A model generated the notes under the pieces. It had not been told where the DNA came from, ran no database searches, and saw nothing but the letters and a program-made list of their open reading frames with translations. DNA of 64,000 nt, from assembly GCA_004347695.1 (NCBI GenBank), contig SLTK01000009.1:623638-687637 (forward strand), in the 5' to 3' direction. The first letter of the stretch is position 1. Each line of letters begins with the position of its first letter. The translations under genes and the position numbers were made by a program. Positions 46,597 to 54,815 of the stretch are shown one piece after another. The DNA is from Chloroflexota bacterium (GTDB lineage Bacteria > Chloroflexota > Anaerolineae > Anaerolineales > Anaerolineaceae).

Positions 46597-47337
46597 TCAA
46601 CTTTGCAGGTAGGCATACATTGCAGCACCGACAATACCAGCCTGGTTCAGCAACTGGGCTGGTATTATTTTGGCCTGGGTCTGAATAAGCGGCAAGTATT
46701 CATTGGCCTGTTTGCTGATTCCGCCGCCGATGATGATCAAATCCGGCCAGACCAGGGCCTCCACTTCATTCAGGTATTCCTGAAGCCGCCGGGCATATTT
46801 TTTCCAGGTCAGCTCTTTTTCCTGCCGGACAGCGTCCGAAGCGCGGTCCTCTGCATCCTTGCCGCGAATCTTGATGTGCCCCAACTCCAGGTTGGGTACC
46901 AGTTTTCCATCCACAAAAATGGCGGAGCCGATCCCGGTACCCAGAGTCAGGATTAACACAACCCCTTTTTGGCCGCGCCCGGCGCCAAAGGACATCTCCG
47001 CAATGCCAGCGGCATCAGCATCATTGACGGTCAGTACCGTGCTGCGACTGATGTCGCTCAACAGCCAGTTGACATCCTGCCCGATCCAACTGTGATGAAC
47101 GTTGGCAGCGGTTTTTACAATGCCGTGGCGCACAACCGCCGGAAATCCACAACCGGCCACGCCTTTATACTTGAAACTGGCTACCAACTGCCCCACCACC
47201 TCGGCCACATCGCGTGGGTGGGCGCCATCAGGGGTCGGAATGCGTTTGCGTTCGCTAACCATTTCGCCGGTCTCGACGTTTACCAACGCGCCTTTGATGC
47301 CGCTGCCGCCGATATCAATGCCTAATAATGTTTTCAT
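46597..47337 (-). CDS. ppgK: Polyphosphate glucokinase
   Basis: A 246-residue ROK kinase that phosphorylates glucose using polyphosphate (and often ATP). It has GIDIGGSGIKGALV at the start, NDADAAGIAE (catalytic Asp), TLGTGIGSAIFVDGKLV, and the PPGK-specific segment ELGHIKIRGKDAEDRASDAV with KKYARRLQEYL, which separates it from ordinary ROK glucokinases. It lacks the ROK zinc Cys cluster. It is convergent with the lyase gene (1 base apart) and lies 40 bases downstream of mltG on the same strand. Confidence 0.92.
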   Translation of the reverse strand: MKTLLGIDIGGSGIKGALVNVETGEMVSERKRIPTPDGAHPRDVAEVVGQLVASFKYKGVAGCGFPAVVRHGIVKTAANVHHSWIGQDVNWLLSDISRSTVLTVNDADAAGIAEMSFGAGRGQKGVVLILTLGTGIGSAIFVDGKLVPNLELGHIKIRGKDAEDRASDAVRQEKELTWKKYARRLQEYLNEVEALVWPDLIIIGGGISKQANEYLPLIQTQAKIIPAQLLNQAGIVGAAMYAYLQS

Positions 47338-47377
47338 CGCGACTCCGTTTGGGGTTTCACAGAACGAACTGTTTCAA

Positions 47378-48520
47378 TTATGGACAGGCATTTTGCAAGT
47401 GCTCTTCGAAGCTGACGGCAAAGTTGTGCGTGCCGGAGCCGTCGCAGCGCGCACGAAAATAGTAATATGGAGAATCCGCCGGGAAAGCGACTGCCTGGAG
47501 CGCCGCCAGACCAGGATTGCTGATTGGACCCGGGGGCAAGCCAGCGTTCTGATAGGTATTATAAGTAGAAAAAGTTTCCAGGTCAGCCAGAGACAGCGGG
47601 TTCGTCCACCACGTAGCCTGATCCTGATTGAATCCCAGCGCATATTGCACCGTCGGGTCAGAATCCAGTTTCATGCCGGCGTCCAGCCGGTTGTAGAAAA
47701 CGGATGCGATCATCGGACCCTCTTCAGCAACCATAGCCTCGCGCTGAACAATGGATGCCAGAATGACCGCCTGTTGCAGGTCAAGACCATGCTGTTCAAA
47801 TCCCGCGCGCAATTCAGCCGTCAGATGTGCATTAAATTCAATGGCCAGTACCCGCAGCAAACCATTCAGGTTTGTAGTGCGCAGCAGGCGATACTCACCC
47901 GGAAAGAGAAAACCTTCCAGGCTGCCGGCCTGAATGCCAAGAGCGTTCAAAATATCAACCGGCGGATTATAGACTGCCGCCAAAAATTCATCCGATTGGA
48001 TGGAGAGGCCAGAGGTTTGCAAAGAAGCCGCAATTTCCTCGGTGCGCCACCCGGGCAGGATTACAAAGGTTACTTCGAGCGGGGTCGCGTCTTGCAGTTT
48101 TTTGGCAAGTTCGAGAGTATTCCAGGCAGGCGAAAGGTCGTAATCCCCGGCTTGCAGGTTGGTATCCAGCCCCGAATAGATGAGGTATAAGCGGAAGGCT
48201 GCCGCGTTGTTCACCAAACCAGCCTGTTCCAGTCGCAGCCCCACCGAGTTAACGGATTCGCCTGGCGTGATGGTAAAACTTTGAGAGACGCTGCTGATGG
48301 CATTAACTGGATTGAGCAGGTCATTGCGAGCCAGCAATAGCTGGACGGAATATTGAATCCGTTGCACACGGCCGAGCAGAGGACTTGGCGGGCCGAATGC
48401 TTCCTGCGCCATGGCAGGGATCGACTCGACCAGCCAGAATACTCCACCGGCCAGAATGCACGTTAGCACCAGCAGCAGCACACAGGTCAATGGCAAGGTT
48501 CGACGTTTTCGTTGGGCCAT
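47378..48520 (-). CDS. mltG: Endolytic murein transglycosylase
   Basis: A YceG-like lytic transglycosylase of 380 residues that cuts nascent peptidoglycan glycan strands. It has one N-terminal membrane helix (LTCVLLLVLTCILAGGVFWL), a LysM-like subdomain region, then the YceG core: GSLEGFLFPGEYRL, LASIVQREAMVAEEG with the catalytic Glu, FYNRLDAGMKLDSDPTVQYA and GLPPGPISNPGLAAL. It lies 12 bases downstream of ruvX; the ruvX-mltG neighbourhood is common in bacteria (yqgF-yrrL of B. subtilis). Confidence 0.94.
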   Translation of the reverse strand: MAQRKRRTLPLTCVLLLVLTCILAGGVFWLVESIPAMAQEAFGPPSPLLGRVQRIQYSVQLLLARNDLLNPVNAISSVSQSFTITPGESVNSVGLRLEQAGLVNNAAAFRLYLIYSGLDTNLQAGDYDLSPAWNTLELAKKLQDATPLEVTFVILPGWRTEEIAASLQTSGLSIQSDEFLAAVYNPPVDILNALGIQAGSLEGFLFPGEYRLLRTTNLNGLLRVLAIEFNAHLTAELRAGFEQHGLDLQQAVILASIVQREAMVAEEGPMIASVFYNRLDAGMKLDSDPTVQYALGFNQDQATWWTNPLSLADLETFSTYNTYQNAGLPPGPISNPGLAALQAVAFPADSPYYYFRARCDGSGTHNFAVSFEEHLQNACP

Positions 48521-48532
48521 AAGAGTGTTTCC

Positions 48533-48982
48533 TCAGGGGAGTTGGTCAGATTTATTGACCGGTTTGGCATCCAAATAGGATTGCAGGATTACCGTGGCAG
48601 CTATTTCGTCAAGATGCCCGCTGCGGCTGCGGCGCGAGACACCCATAGCAACCCGGGCAGCCCGTGCTGAGCGGGTGCTGCCGCTTTCATCCCATAATTC
48701 CACCGGCAGTTCGGTTTGTGAACGCACAGCCTCAGCAACCCGGGCGGCGCTGCGAGCTGCCGGCCCGGGCAAACCTTCTGAATCAAGCGGGCATCCGATG
48801 ATGATGCGCACCGCCTGTTGCGCGACGGCAATCGAGGCGATTTGGGCTGCATCCAATACTCGTGACACATGCGCAATCACACCAAGCGGATTGGCGATCG
48901 TCTGGGTTGGGTCGCTCACTGCCAGACCGATGCGTTTAACTCCCGGATCAACGGCAAGAATACGTCCGGGGAAATCACTCAT
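48533..48982 (-). CDS. ruvX: Putative pre-16S rRNA nuclease / Holliday-junction resolvase-like
   Basis: A 149-residue RNase H-fold protein of the YqgF family. ILAVDPGVKRIGLAVSDP carries the first acidic residue, VRIIIGCPLDSEG the middle strand, and LWDESGSTRSAR and HLDEIAATVILQSYL the remaining catalytic acids. YqgF matures 16S rRNA 5' ends in E. coli. ATG 48982 was chosen; the longer in-frame extension runs into the upstream gene, whose last codons overlap this start. Confidence 0.9.
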   Translation of the reverse strand: MSDFPGRILAVDPGVKRIGLAVSDPTQTIANPLGVIAHVSRVLDAAQIASIAVAQQAVRIIIGCPLDSEGLPGPAARSAARVAEAVRSQTELPVELWDESGSTRSARAARVAMGVSRRSRSGHLDEIAATVILQSYLDAKPVNKSDQLP

Positions 48983-50475
48983 TGGACGACGACCTTTATG
49001 CGAAAGGGCAGGAAGGGCAAACGAGGCCACCAGGCCGGGGTAATGGAAATATTGGGGAGGTGACCCAGTTTCCATTTTGATTGGACGATTTGTCTGGCTA
49101 CAGCCGTCGGCTTCCCCTGAATATCACCAAACAGTTGAGCAGCATCCGCCGTCGGGCTTGTCGAGCGGGCTGCCAGCAAATCAAGGGTCAGCCGTTGACC
49201 GGGAATAATCACCCACGCGGTCTTTTCTTCAATCATCAGCGAGGCTGGGGCCGCTTGCATTCCCTCCGCGAGATTTGCATCCAGACCTGCCATTGCGGCA
49301 GCAGCCAAATCTTCCCGGCTTACCGCCATAACCTTGAATGCCGCCTTAAGCGCCAAGCGCACGCGGTCCGATGGAAAATTTACCGCAGGCTGACGTTTAT
49401 CTTCCAGTACTTTTTCCACAGCCATGCTCTCCGGAACAATGAGAAGATCATGGCCGTACTGTGCTTGCAGATTGGTGAGGGCAGTTTCGGTCATGGTGGT
49501 GATCAACGTATCGTACAACTGGCTATAATCCGTTTCGCTGGCAGCCTTACCAACGCGGTCGCTGCCGCCCTCAGCCGACGCCGGATTGGTTACACTAATT
49601 TGCAACCCGACCATTCCAGCCACAGCTTGAATGGCGCCCGCCGGAATGTTCCCGGCACTGCCGGGGGCTTCCGCCTGCACCCGGATTTCACTCTCTTGAC
49701 CCATGCCGGCCGGTACCACCGCCTGAGCGAGGGTTAAATATCGCTGCTTTGGATCGGTCGTTGTCAGAAACACCGTTCCAGCAGGGATAACGACCGGTTG
49801 ATCGGTCTGGTTGGTAAGAGTCAACAGCGCCTCAGCCGGTTTGTCCGGCACAGTGATTTCTCCGGTGGCGGCTGCCTCAAGATGCCCCTCCACTGTGGTC
49901 TGGAGGACAACAGCCGGCAACTGCCCGCCAGGCAGGACGCCCGGAATGTCTACGCCGGGGTAAACGGTCAGGTTAAGCGTCTGGGTTTCCCGCTGCAACG
50001 GGATTTCGACTGTTGCAGAGGGTAAAAAGAAGGCGATCAGGGCTAAGATTGCAGCCAGGCCCAAAATAAATAAGGAGACCCGGAACATCAAGGGGATCGA
50101 AACCGCAGCTTTCGGCATTAACTGACTGTGCAGGGGAGCCAGATCCGGCGGGGCGCCGCGCCGCCCTGGCCTGACGATCCGCCGGCGTGATCCTGACCGC
50201 CATGACAGACGCTGAGCAGCCGGAATGGATGGAAAGACAGGAAGTCCGACAATTTTTGCGTTTTCGATGATATCCGCACTCAGCGTTGAGATCGCCAGTT
50301 GCCCGCCGGCTCTGGCGGCGCTGCGCTGGATCAAAGTCAGGTCCAACCGGTCCAATACGGGCGGTCTGCGCCGCGGAAACGCCAGCAAAATCCGGGGCGC
50401 CTTAGCCCAGGCCAGTTTATCGCAAATGGAAGTTGCGTTATCGTGGGTATCCAGCCGCAGGATTTGGGTTTTCAT
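48979..50475 (-). CDS. Membrane-anchored protein with baseplate J-like region
   Basis: 498 residues, no name. An N-terminal ~130-residue region (KLAWAKAPRILLAFPRR), one membrane helix at about residues 133-153 (SLFILGLAAILALIAFFLP), then an extracytoplasmic region with tandem beta-domains. The stretch VQAEAPGSAGNIPAGAIQAV is the segment usual in baseplate J/gp47-like proteins. It is not a phage remnant by context: it is tightly packed with ruvX, mltG and ppgK. A role in the cell envelope is likely, perhaps with MltG; this is inference. Confidence 0.65.
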   Translation of the reverse strand: MKTQILRLDTHDNATSICDKLAWAKAPRILLAFPRRRPPVLDRLDLTLIQRSAARAGGQLAISTLSADIIENAKIVGLPVFPSIPAAQRLSWRSGSRRRIVRPGRRGAPPDLAPLHSQLMPKAAVSIPLMFRVSLFILGLAAILALIAFFLPSATVEIPLQRETQTLNLTVYPGVDIPGVLPGGQLPAVVLQTTVEGHLEAAATGEITVPDKPAEALLTLTNQTDQPVVIPAGTVFLTTTDPKQRYLTLAQAVVPAGMGQESEIRVQAEAPGSAGNIPAGAIQAVAGMVGLQISVTNPASAEGGSDRVGKAASETDYSQLYDTLITTMTETALTNLQAQYGHDLLIVPESMAVEKVLEDKRQPAVNFPSDRVRLALKAAFKVMAVSREDLAAAAMAGLDANLAEGMQAAPASLMIEEKTAWVIIPGQRLTLDLLAARSTSPTADAAQLFGDIQGKPTAVARQIVQSKWKLGHLPNISITPAWWPRLPFLPFRIKVVVQ

Positions 50476-50527
50476 TGCTTTCCAATGAGCAATTATACAA
50501 TCGAACTTAAACGCGTCCGGCTTTTCT

Positions 50528-51130
50528 CTACGCAGCGGCAGCGATCCATTCCCGAAGGCGGGAAAGCTCCGCAGGCATCGCGTCGCGCCATTGGCCAGGG
50601 GTCAGCCCCTCCAGCGTGATATTGCCAATACTCACCCGCACCAGCCGCAGCGTCGGGAAGCCGACCGCGGCAGTCATGTGGCGAATTTGACGTTTCTTTC
50701 CCTCTTTCAGGACAATGCGGATCCAACTGGTCGGGCTGTGCGGCGTTACCGGTTTATCGCGGGCGGGCAGGACGGGTTCCGGAATCAGCATGACCTGACT
50801 GCGCTGAGTCATGCGCCCTTTGACCGCCACCCCCTGCTCCAGGGCTGCAATTGCCGCCTGATTGATCTCCCCCTCAACCTGCACCAGGTAGGTTTTGGCC
50901 ACTTTATGCTGCGGGTCGGTCAGGCGGTGAATCAGATCACCATCATTGCTCAACAGCAGCAATCCTTCGCTGTCCAGATCCAACCGGCCAGCGGCGTACA
51001 CATCCGCGATGGGGATGTAATCTTTCAAGGTGGGGCGCTGCCCCTCCGAATCGGTAAACGAGCAAAGCACCCCATAAGGTTTATAAAACACAAGTACCCG
51101 GCTCGCCTTAGTCTGACCCATAAAGCCCAT
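50528..51130 (-). CDS. RluE/RsuA-family pseudouridine synthase
   Basis: A 200-residue pseudouridine synthase of the RsuA/RluE branch without an S4 domain. GRLDLDSEGLLLLSNDG carries the catalytic Asp, KTYLVQVEG the second motif, and EGKKRQIRHMTAAVG and LRLVRVSIGNITLEG the C-terminal motifs. It modifies one uridine of rRNA, probably 23S; the exact site is not readable. A start at 51121 is also possible. Confidence 0.9.
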   Translation of the reverse strand: MGFMGQTKASRVLVFYKPYGVLCSFTDSEGQRPTLKDYIPIADVYAAGRLDLDSEGLLLLSNDGDLIHRLTDPQHKVAKTYLVQVEGEINQAAIAALEQGVAVKGRMTQRSQVMLIPEPVLPARDKPVTPHSPTSWIRIVLKEGKKRQIRHMTAAVGFPTLRLVRVSIGNITLEGLTPGQWRDAMPAELSRLREWIAAAA

Positions 51131-51253
51131 CCCGATTAAATACTAATTGCAGCCGACCGGTCAGGCCGTTGTAAGGCAGATAACCCGGCACAGACAGCCG
51201 CAACTTTTATGATTATAATTCGTTCAATCATGAATCCTCGAAAGAGAGCAGCT

Positions 51254-52096
51254 ATGAGACTTACAGCGCTGACTGTGATATTAATCCTGCTGGTTTCGAC
51301 CGGCTGCAATTTACCTTATCGGCAGCAGCTTGCTCCCACCCCAGACGTAGTCGCTACCCAGGTAGCCACCCTGTTGACCCTGCCGCCGACTGCACTGCCC
51401 ATTGTGGATACCCCGGTTGCAATTGTCTCTGCGACACAGGCGCCCAGCGCCACCGCTCAAGCTTCGGCAACACCCCAGCCAACCGCCACAACCACCTCAT
51501 CGCCGGAGGATCCGCGTGTCCTCCTGGGCGAGCCGGATTTTACCGACACATTGGATAGCGGCAGATCTTTTGGTCTGGAAAGCAAGGCTTACGACGATGA
51601 TTACACCTACATCCGGGTTGAAAACGGCGCGCTGGTGCTCACCAGCCGCTATGCCACCGGATTTCGCGGCTGGCGCACCGGGGGCGTCAAACTGGGTAAC
51701 GCCTATCTGGAGGCCAGGGTAAATATAGGCGAATGTTCTGGATCCGATAATTACGGACTGGTGTTTCGCAGTCCCGATTTTATGAAAGGTTACTGGTTTC
51801 AGCTAACCTGCGAGGGTAACTGGGACCTGGGTTATTGGGACGGCGATGAATATTCCAGCCTGGCCTCCGGCACCAATGCCTCTGGCGCCCTGTTGACCGG
51901 CTCCAACCAGACCAACCGGCTGGGCGTTTGGACCAGTGGCAGTCAGATCAAGCTGTACATCAATGGCAAAATGATCAGTCAGGTGGAGGACTCAACGCAA
52001 TCCGAACCCGGCTCCTACGGTGCAATCATCGCTTCCTTCAATACGCCCAATTTCACCGTTTCAATCGATGAGTTTTCTTATTGGAATTTAGAGTAG
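51254..52096 (+). CDS. Putative lipoprotein with concanavalin-like (LamG/DUF1080-type) domain
   Basis: 280 residues. A lipoprotein signal (LTVILILLVSTGC) ends in a cysteine. A ~70-residue Pro/Thr/Ala/Ser-rich linker follows, then a beta-sandwich domain (about residues 100-280) with FRGWRTGGVKLGNAYLEARV, DNYGLVFRSPDFMKGYWFQL and KLYINGKMISQVED, typical of sugar- or surface-binding jelly-roll folds. It is likely attached to the outer face of the membrane. Upstream GAGAG supports ATG 51254. Its stop overlaps the next reading frame. Confidence 0.72.
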   Translation: MRLTALTVILILLVSTGCNLPYRQQLAPTPDVVATQVATLLTLPPTALPIVDTPVAIVSATQAPSATAQASATPQPTATTTSSPEDPRVLLGEPDFTDTLDSGRSFGLESKAYDDDYTYIRVENGALVLTSRYATGFRGWRTGGVKLGNAYLEARVNIGECSGSDNYGLVFRSPDFMKGYWFQLTCEGNWDLGYWDGDEYSSLASGTNASGALLTGSNQTNRLGVWTSGSQIKLYINGKMISQVEDSTQSEPGSYGAIIASFNTPNFTVSIDEFSYWNLE

Positions 52097-52110
52097 AAAA
52101 GCCAGGCAGA

Positions 52111-52686
52111 ATGGCCGGATCAACTCTCAACCAGCAGCGTGTCGCAGACATCGCCCAATCGATCATCAAGCAAAATCCGGTTTACCTGGATACGGAAACG
52201 ACCGGGTTGGACAAAGACGCTGAAATCGTCGAAATTGCAGTTGTGGATGATGCCGGGCAAATCCTGATCAACCAGTTGGTGAGACCGTCAAAGCCGATTC
52301 CCGCCGAAGTCACCTTGCTGCACGGAATCACGAACGAAATGGTGGCCAGCGCCATGAGCTGGCCAGCGTTGTGGCCTACTGTGCGGGGATATTTGCTTGG
52401 CAAGACCATCGGCATCTACAACGCCGAGTTCGATGTGCGCATCATGCGCCAGTCGCTCGAACGGTACCGCCTGCCCTGGCGCGAATCGCTCTCGACGCTG
52501 GATATTCTCAATCTGTATTCAGAATTTCGCGGTGAATGGGACCCCATCCACCGCTCGCTGCGCCGCTTCAAGCTGGAGGATGCAGGCAGGTTCTTCCGGA
52601 TCCCGCTTCCTAATGCACACCGCGCGGCTGATGATGCTTTACTGGCGCGGGCTCTGCTGCGCCGCATGGCTGGCATGGATTATTAA
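52111..52686 (+). CDS. DnaQ-like 3'-5' exonuclease
   Basis: A 191-residue DEDDh exonuclease. Motif I is VYLDTETTGLDKDAEIVE, motif II lies in GIYNAEFDVRIM, and motif III is HRAADDALLARAL with the general-base His. It resembles the epsilon proofreading subunit and stand-alone exonucleases. ATG 52111 is the likely start. It heads a cluster of four further nucleic-acid enzymes on the same strand and lies 11 bases before the UvrD-like gene. Confidence 0.88.
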   Translation: MAGSTLNQQRVADIAQSIIKQNPVYLDTETTGLDKDAEIVEIAVVDDAGQILINQLVRPSKPIPAEVTLLHGITNEMVASAMSWPALWPTVRGYLLGKTIGIYNAEFDVRIMRQSLERYRLPWRESLSTLDILNLYSEFRGEWDPIHRSLRRFKLEDAGRFFRIPLPNAHRAADDALLARALLRRMAGMDY

Positions 52687-52697
52687 GGGGGAATTGT

Positions 52698-54815
52698 TTG
52701 GATCGATTTGCTTACACCCCGGTTCAAGAGCAGATCATCGCGGCTCCGCTTGCCGGAAGTCGATACATTTCCGGGCCGCCCGGCTGCGGTAAGACCAGCG
52801 CAGCCGTCGGCCGCCTGCGTCGCATGATCGAGCAGGGGATTACCGCTGAGTCTATCCTGATTTTAACCCCGCAGCGCTCGCTGGCAGCACCCTATGCGCG
52901 GGAAATCTCCCGCCCCGACCTACCCGCCGGTGGCCTGCCAACCATTGTGACACTTGGCGGCCTGGCGCAGCGCACCCTTCAACTGTTTTGGCCGGCGGTT
53001 GCAGGCAGCAGCGGTTTTCGCCATTCCGAACTGCCCCCCACTTACCTGACGCTTGAAACTGCACAGTACTATATGGCCAAAGTAGCCGCGCCGCTGTTCG
53101 AGCGTGGGTATTTCGAACAATTGGTGATCGACCGCAACCGTTTATACTCGCAAATCCTGGACAATCTGAACAAAGCCGCGGTAGTTGGGTTTGCCCATAC
53201 CGATATCAGCCGCCGGCTCAAAAACGCCTGGATCGGTAAGCCAGAGCAAACCATTCACTACGAACAGGCCCAGGAATGCGCCAACCTCTTTCGCGCATAC
53301 TGTCTGGAGCATAATCTGCTGGATTATTCGCTGCAAATCGAGCTGTTCGCGCAGCAGCTTTGGCCTTCTCACCTGGTGCGCCAGTACTTGAGTAACCAGT
53401 ACCGGCACCTCATTTACGATAACCTCGAAGAAGATGTGCCCGTCACCCAGGATATCATTCGCGAATGGCTGCCAGCATTCGATAGCAGCCTGTTGATCTT
53501 CGACCAGGGCGCGGGCTACCGCGCCTTTCTCGGCGCCGACCCGGCAAACGGCGAAACGCTGAGGGAATTATGCGACCAAACCGGCGAATTTTCGCAATCC
53601 TTCGTGACTGAACCGGCGCTGCAGGAACTGGGCAATGCTTTTTCAAACATTCTGCGGCCTAAAGCTGAAAAGACCGTCACGCCCCGGGCACTGACTGGAT
53701 ATTCCTTCGCACCCAGCCGTTTCTACCCTGAAATGATCGATTGGGTGGCGGCCGAAGTCGCCCGGCTGGTTCACGAGGAAGGGGTGCCGCCCGGTGAAAT
53801 TGCCATCGTGTCACCCTTCCTGTCGGATGCGCTGCGCCATTCGCTGATGCACCGCCTGCTGGGTCACGGGGTGACAGCGCGCTCGCACCGCCCCTCACGC
53901 AGCCTGCGGGACGAACCCGCCGCCCGTTGCCTGCTTACCCTGGCCCGCCTGGCGCACCCTCTGTGGAACCTGCCGGCCACTCCGCAGGATGTCCGCGCGG
54001 CTTTGTTGCAAATCATTGGGGATATCGACCTGGTGCGCGCGGATTTAATTTCCGCCATGCTCTTCAGTCAGCGCAATAAACAGGCGCCGCTCAACAGTTT
54101 CGATCTGGTCAAGCCCGAGATGCAAGAACGCATTACTTTTTCCATCGGTGAACGCTTTATGCGCCTGCGCGCCTGGCTGATGGATTATATTGAATCCGAA
54201 CCGGCGGAACTGGATGTCTTCCTGGCGCGATTATTCGGCGAGTTGCTGGCTCAGCCGGGCTTTGGATTTCACGATAATTACGAAGCCGCGGGGGTAACTG
54301 CCCGCCTGATCGAATCGGTGCAGAAATTCCGCCGGGTGACGGAAGCCACTTTGCAGGCGACCGGCCGGTCGATCGGACAGGAATACCTGATGATGGTTGC
54401 TGACGGCGTCCTGGCGGCCCAGTATTTGTTGCCCGCCGATGAACCTCCGCCTGACGCAGTTTTGGTTGCCCCGGCCTACTCCTTCCTGATGATCAACCAG
54501 CCAGTGCGCTTCCAGTTCTGGCTGGATGTCGGCAGCCTGGGCTGGTGGGAACGTCTCTACCAGCCACTGACCCACCCGCATGTGCTCTCGCGGCGCTGGC
54601 AGCCAGATAAGGCCTGGACGGACGTGGATGATTTCAGCGCAAACCAGGAAACGCTGCAGCGACTGACCAGCGGGTTGATCGCCCGCTGCCGTGAGCACAT
54701 TTATCTGTGCGCAGCGCGCGTCAATGAACGCGGCACAGAGGAGAAAGGCCCGCTGCTGTACGGGATCCAGTCGCTGCTGCGACTGGCGCGGGAACTGGAG
54801 GCCGGTCATGTTTAA
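52698..54815 (+). CDS. UvrD/AddB-like protein with intact Walker A and degenerate helicase motifs
   Basis: 705 residues, similar in order to superfamily 1 helicases. Walker A is GPPGCGKTSA (residues 26-35). The Walker B position reads LIYDNLEEDVP, not the DExx of active SF1 helicases, and the later helicase motifs are hard to see. The C-terminus has no nuclease motif. This recalls AddB, whose N-terminal half is a motor-like scaffold. TTG 52698 follows a GGGGG run. The stop overlaps the next gene by 8 bases, so both are co-translated. The function is probably in a helicase-nuclease complex, an inference. Confidence 0.75.
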   Translation: MDRFAYTPVQEQIIAAPLAGSRYISGPPGCGKTSAAVGRLRRMIEQGITAESILILTPQRSLAAPYAREISRPDLPAGGLPTIVTLGGLAQRTLQLFWPAVAGSSGFRHSELPPTYLTLETAQYYMAKVAAPLFERGYFEQLVIDRNRLYSQILDNLNKAAVVGFAHTDISRRLKNAWIGKPEQTIHYEQAQECANLFRAYCLEHNLLDYSLQIELFAQQLWPSHLVRQYLSNQYRHLIYDNLEEDVPVTQDIIREWLPAFDSSLLIFDQGAGYRAFLGADPANGETLRELCDQTGEFSQSFVTEPALQELGNAFSNILRPKAEKTVTPRALTGYSFAPSRFYPEMIDWVAAEVARLVHEEGVPPGEIAIVSPFLSDALRHSLMHRLLGHGVTARSHRPSRSLRDEPAARCLLTLARLAHPLWNLPATPQDVRAALLQIIGDIDLVRADLISAMLFSQRNKQAPLNSFDLVKPEMQERITFSIGERFMRLRAWLMDYIESEPAELDVFLARLFGELLAQPGFGFHDNYEAAGVTARLIESVQKFRRVTEATLQATGRSIGQEYLMMVADGVLAAQYLLPADEPPPDAVLVAPAYSFLMINQPVRFQFWLDVGSLGWWERLYQPLTHPHVLSRRWQPDKAWTDVDDFSANQETLQRLTSGLIARCREHIYLCAARVNERGTEEKGPLLYGIQSLLRLARELEAGHV

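Noticed and set aside
47102..48190. A 362-codon plus-strand frame across ppgK and mltG
   Set aside because: Both minus-strand genes have intact family motifs; the antisense frame has no recognisable domain.
48979..50475. Prophage or tailocin remnant
   Set aside because: Only one baseplate-like segment, no other phage genes nearby, and the neighbours are housekeeping cell-wall and RNA genes.
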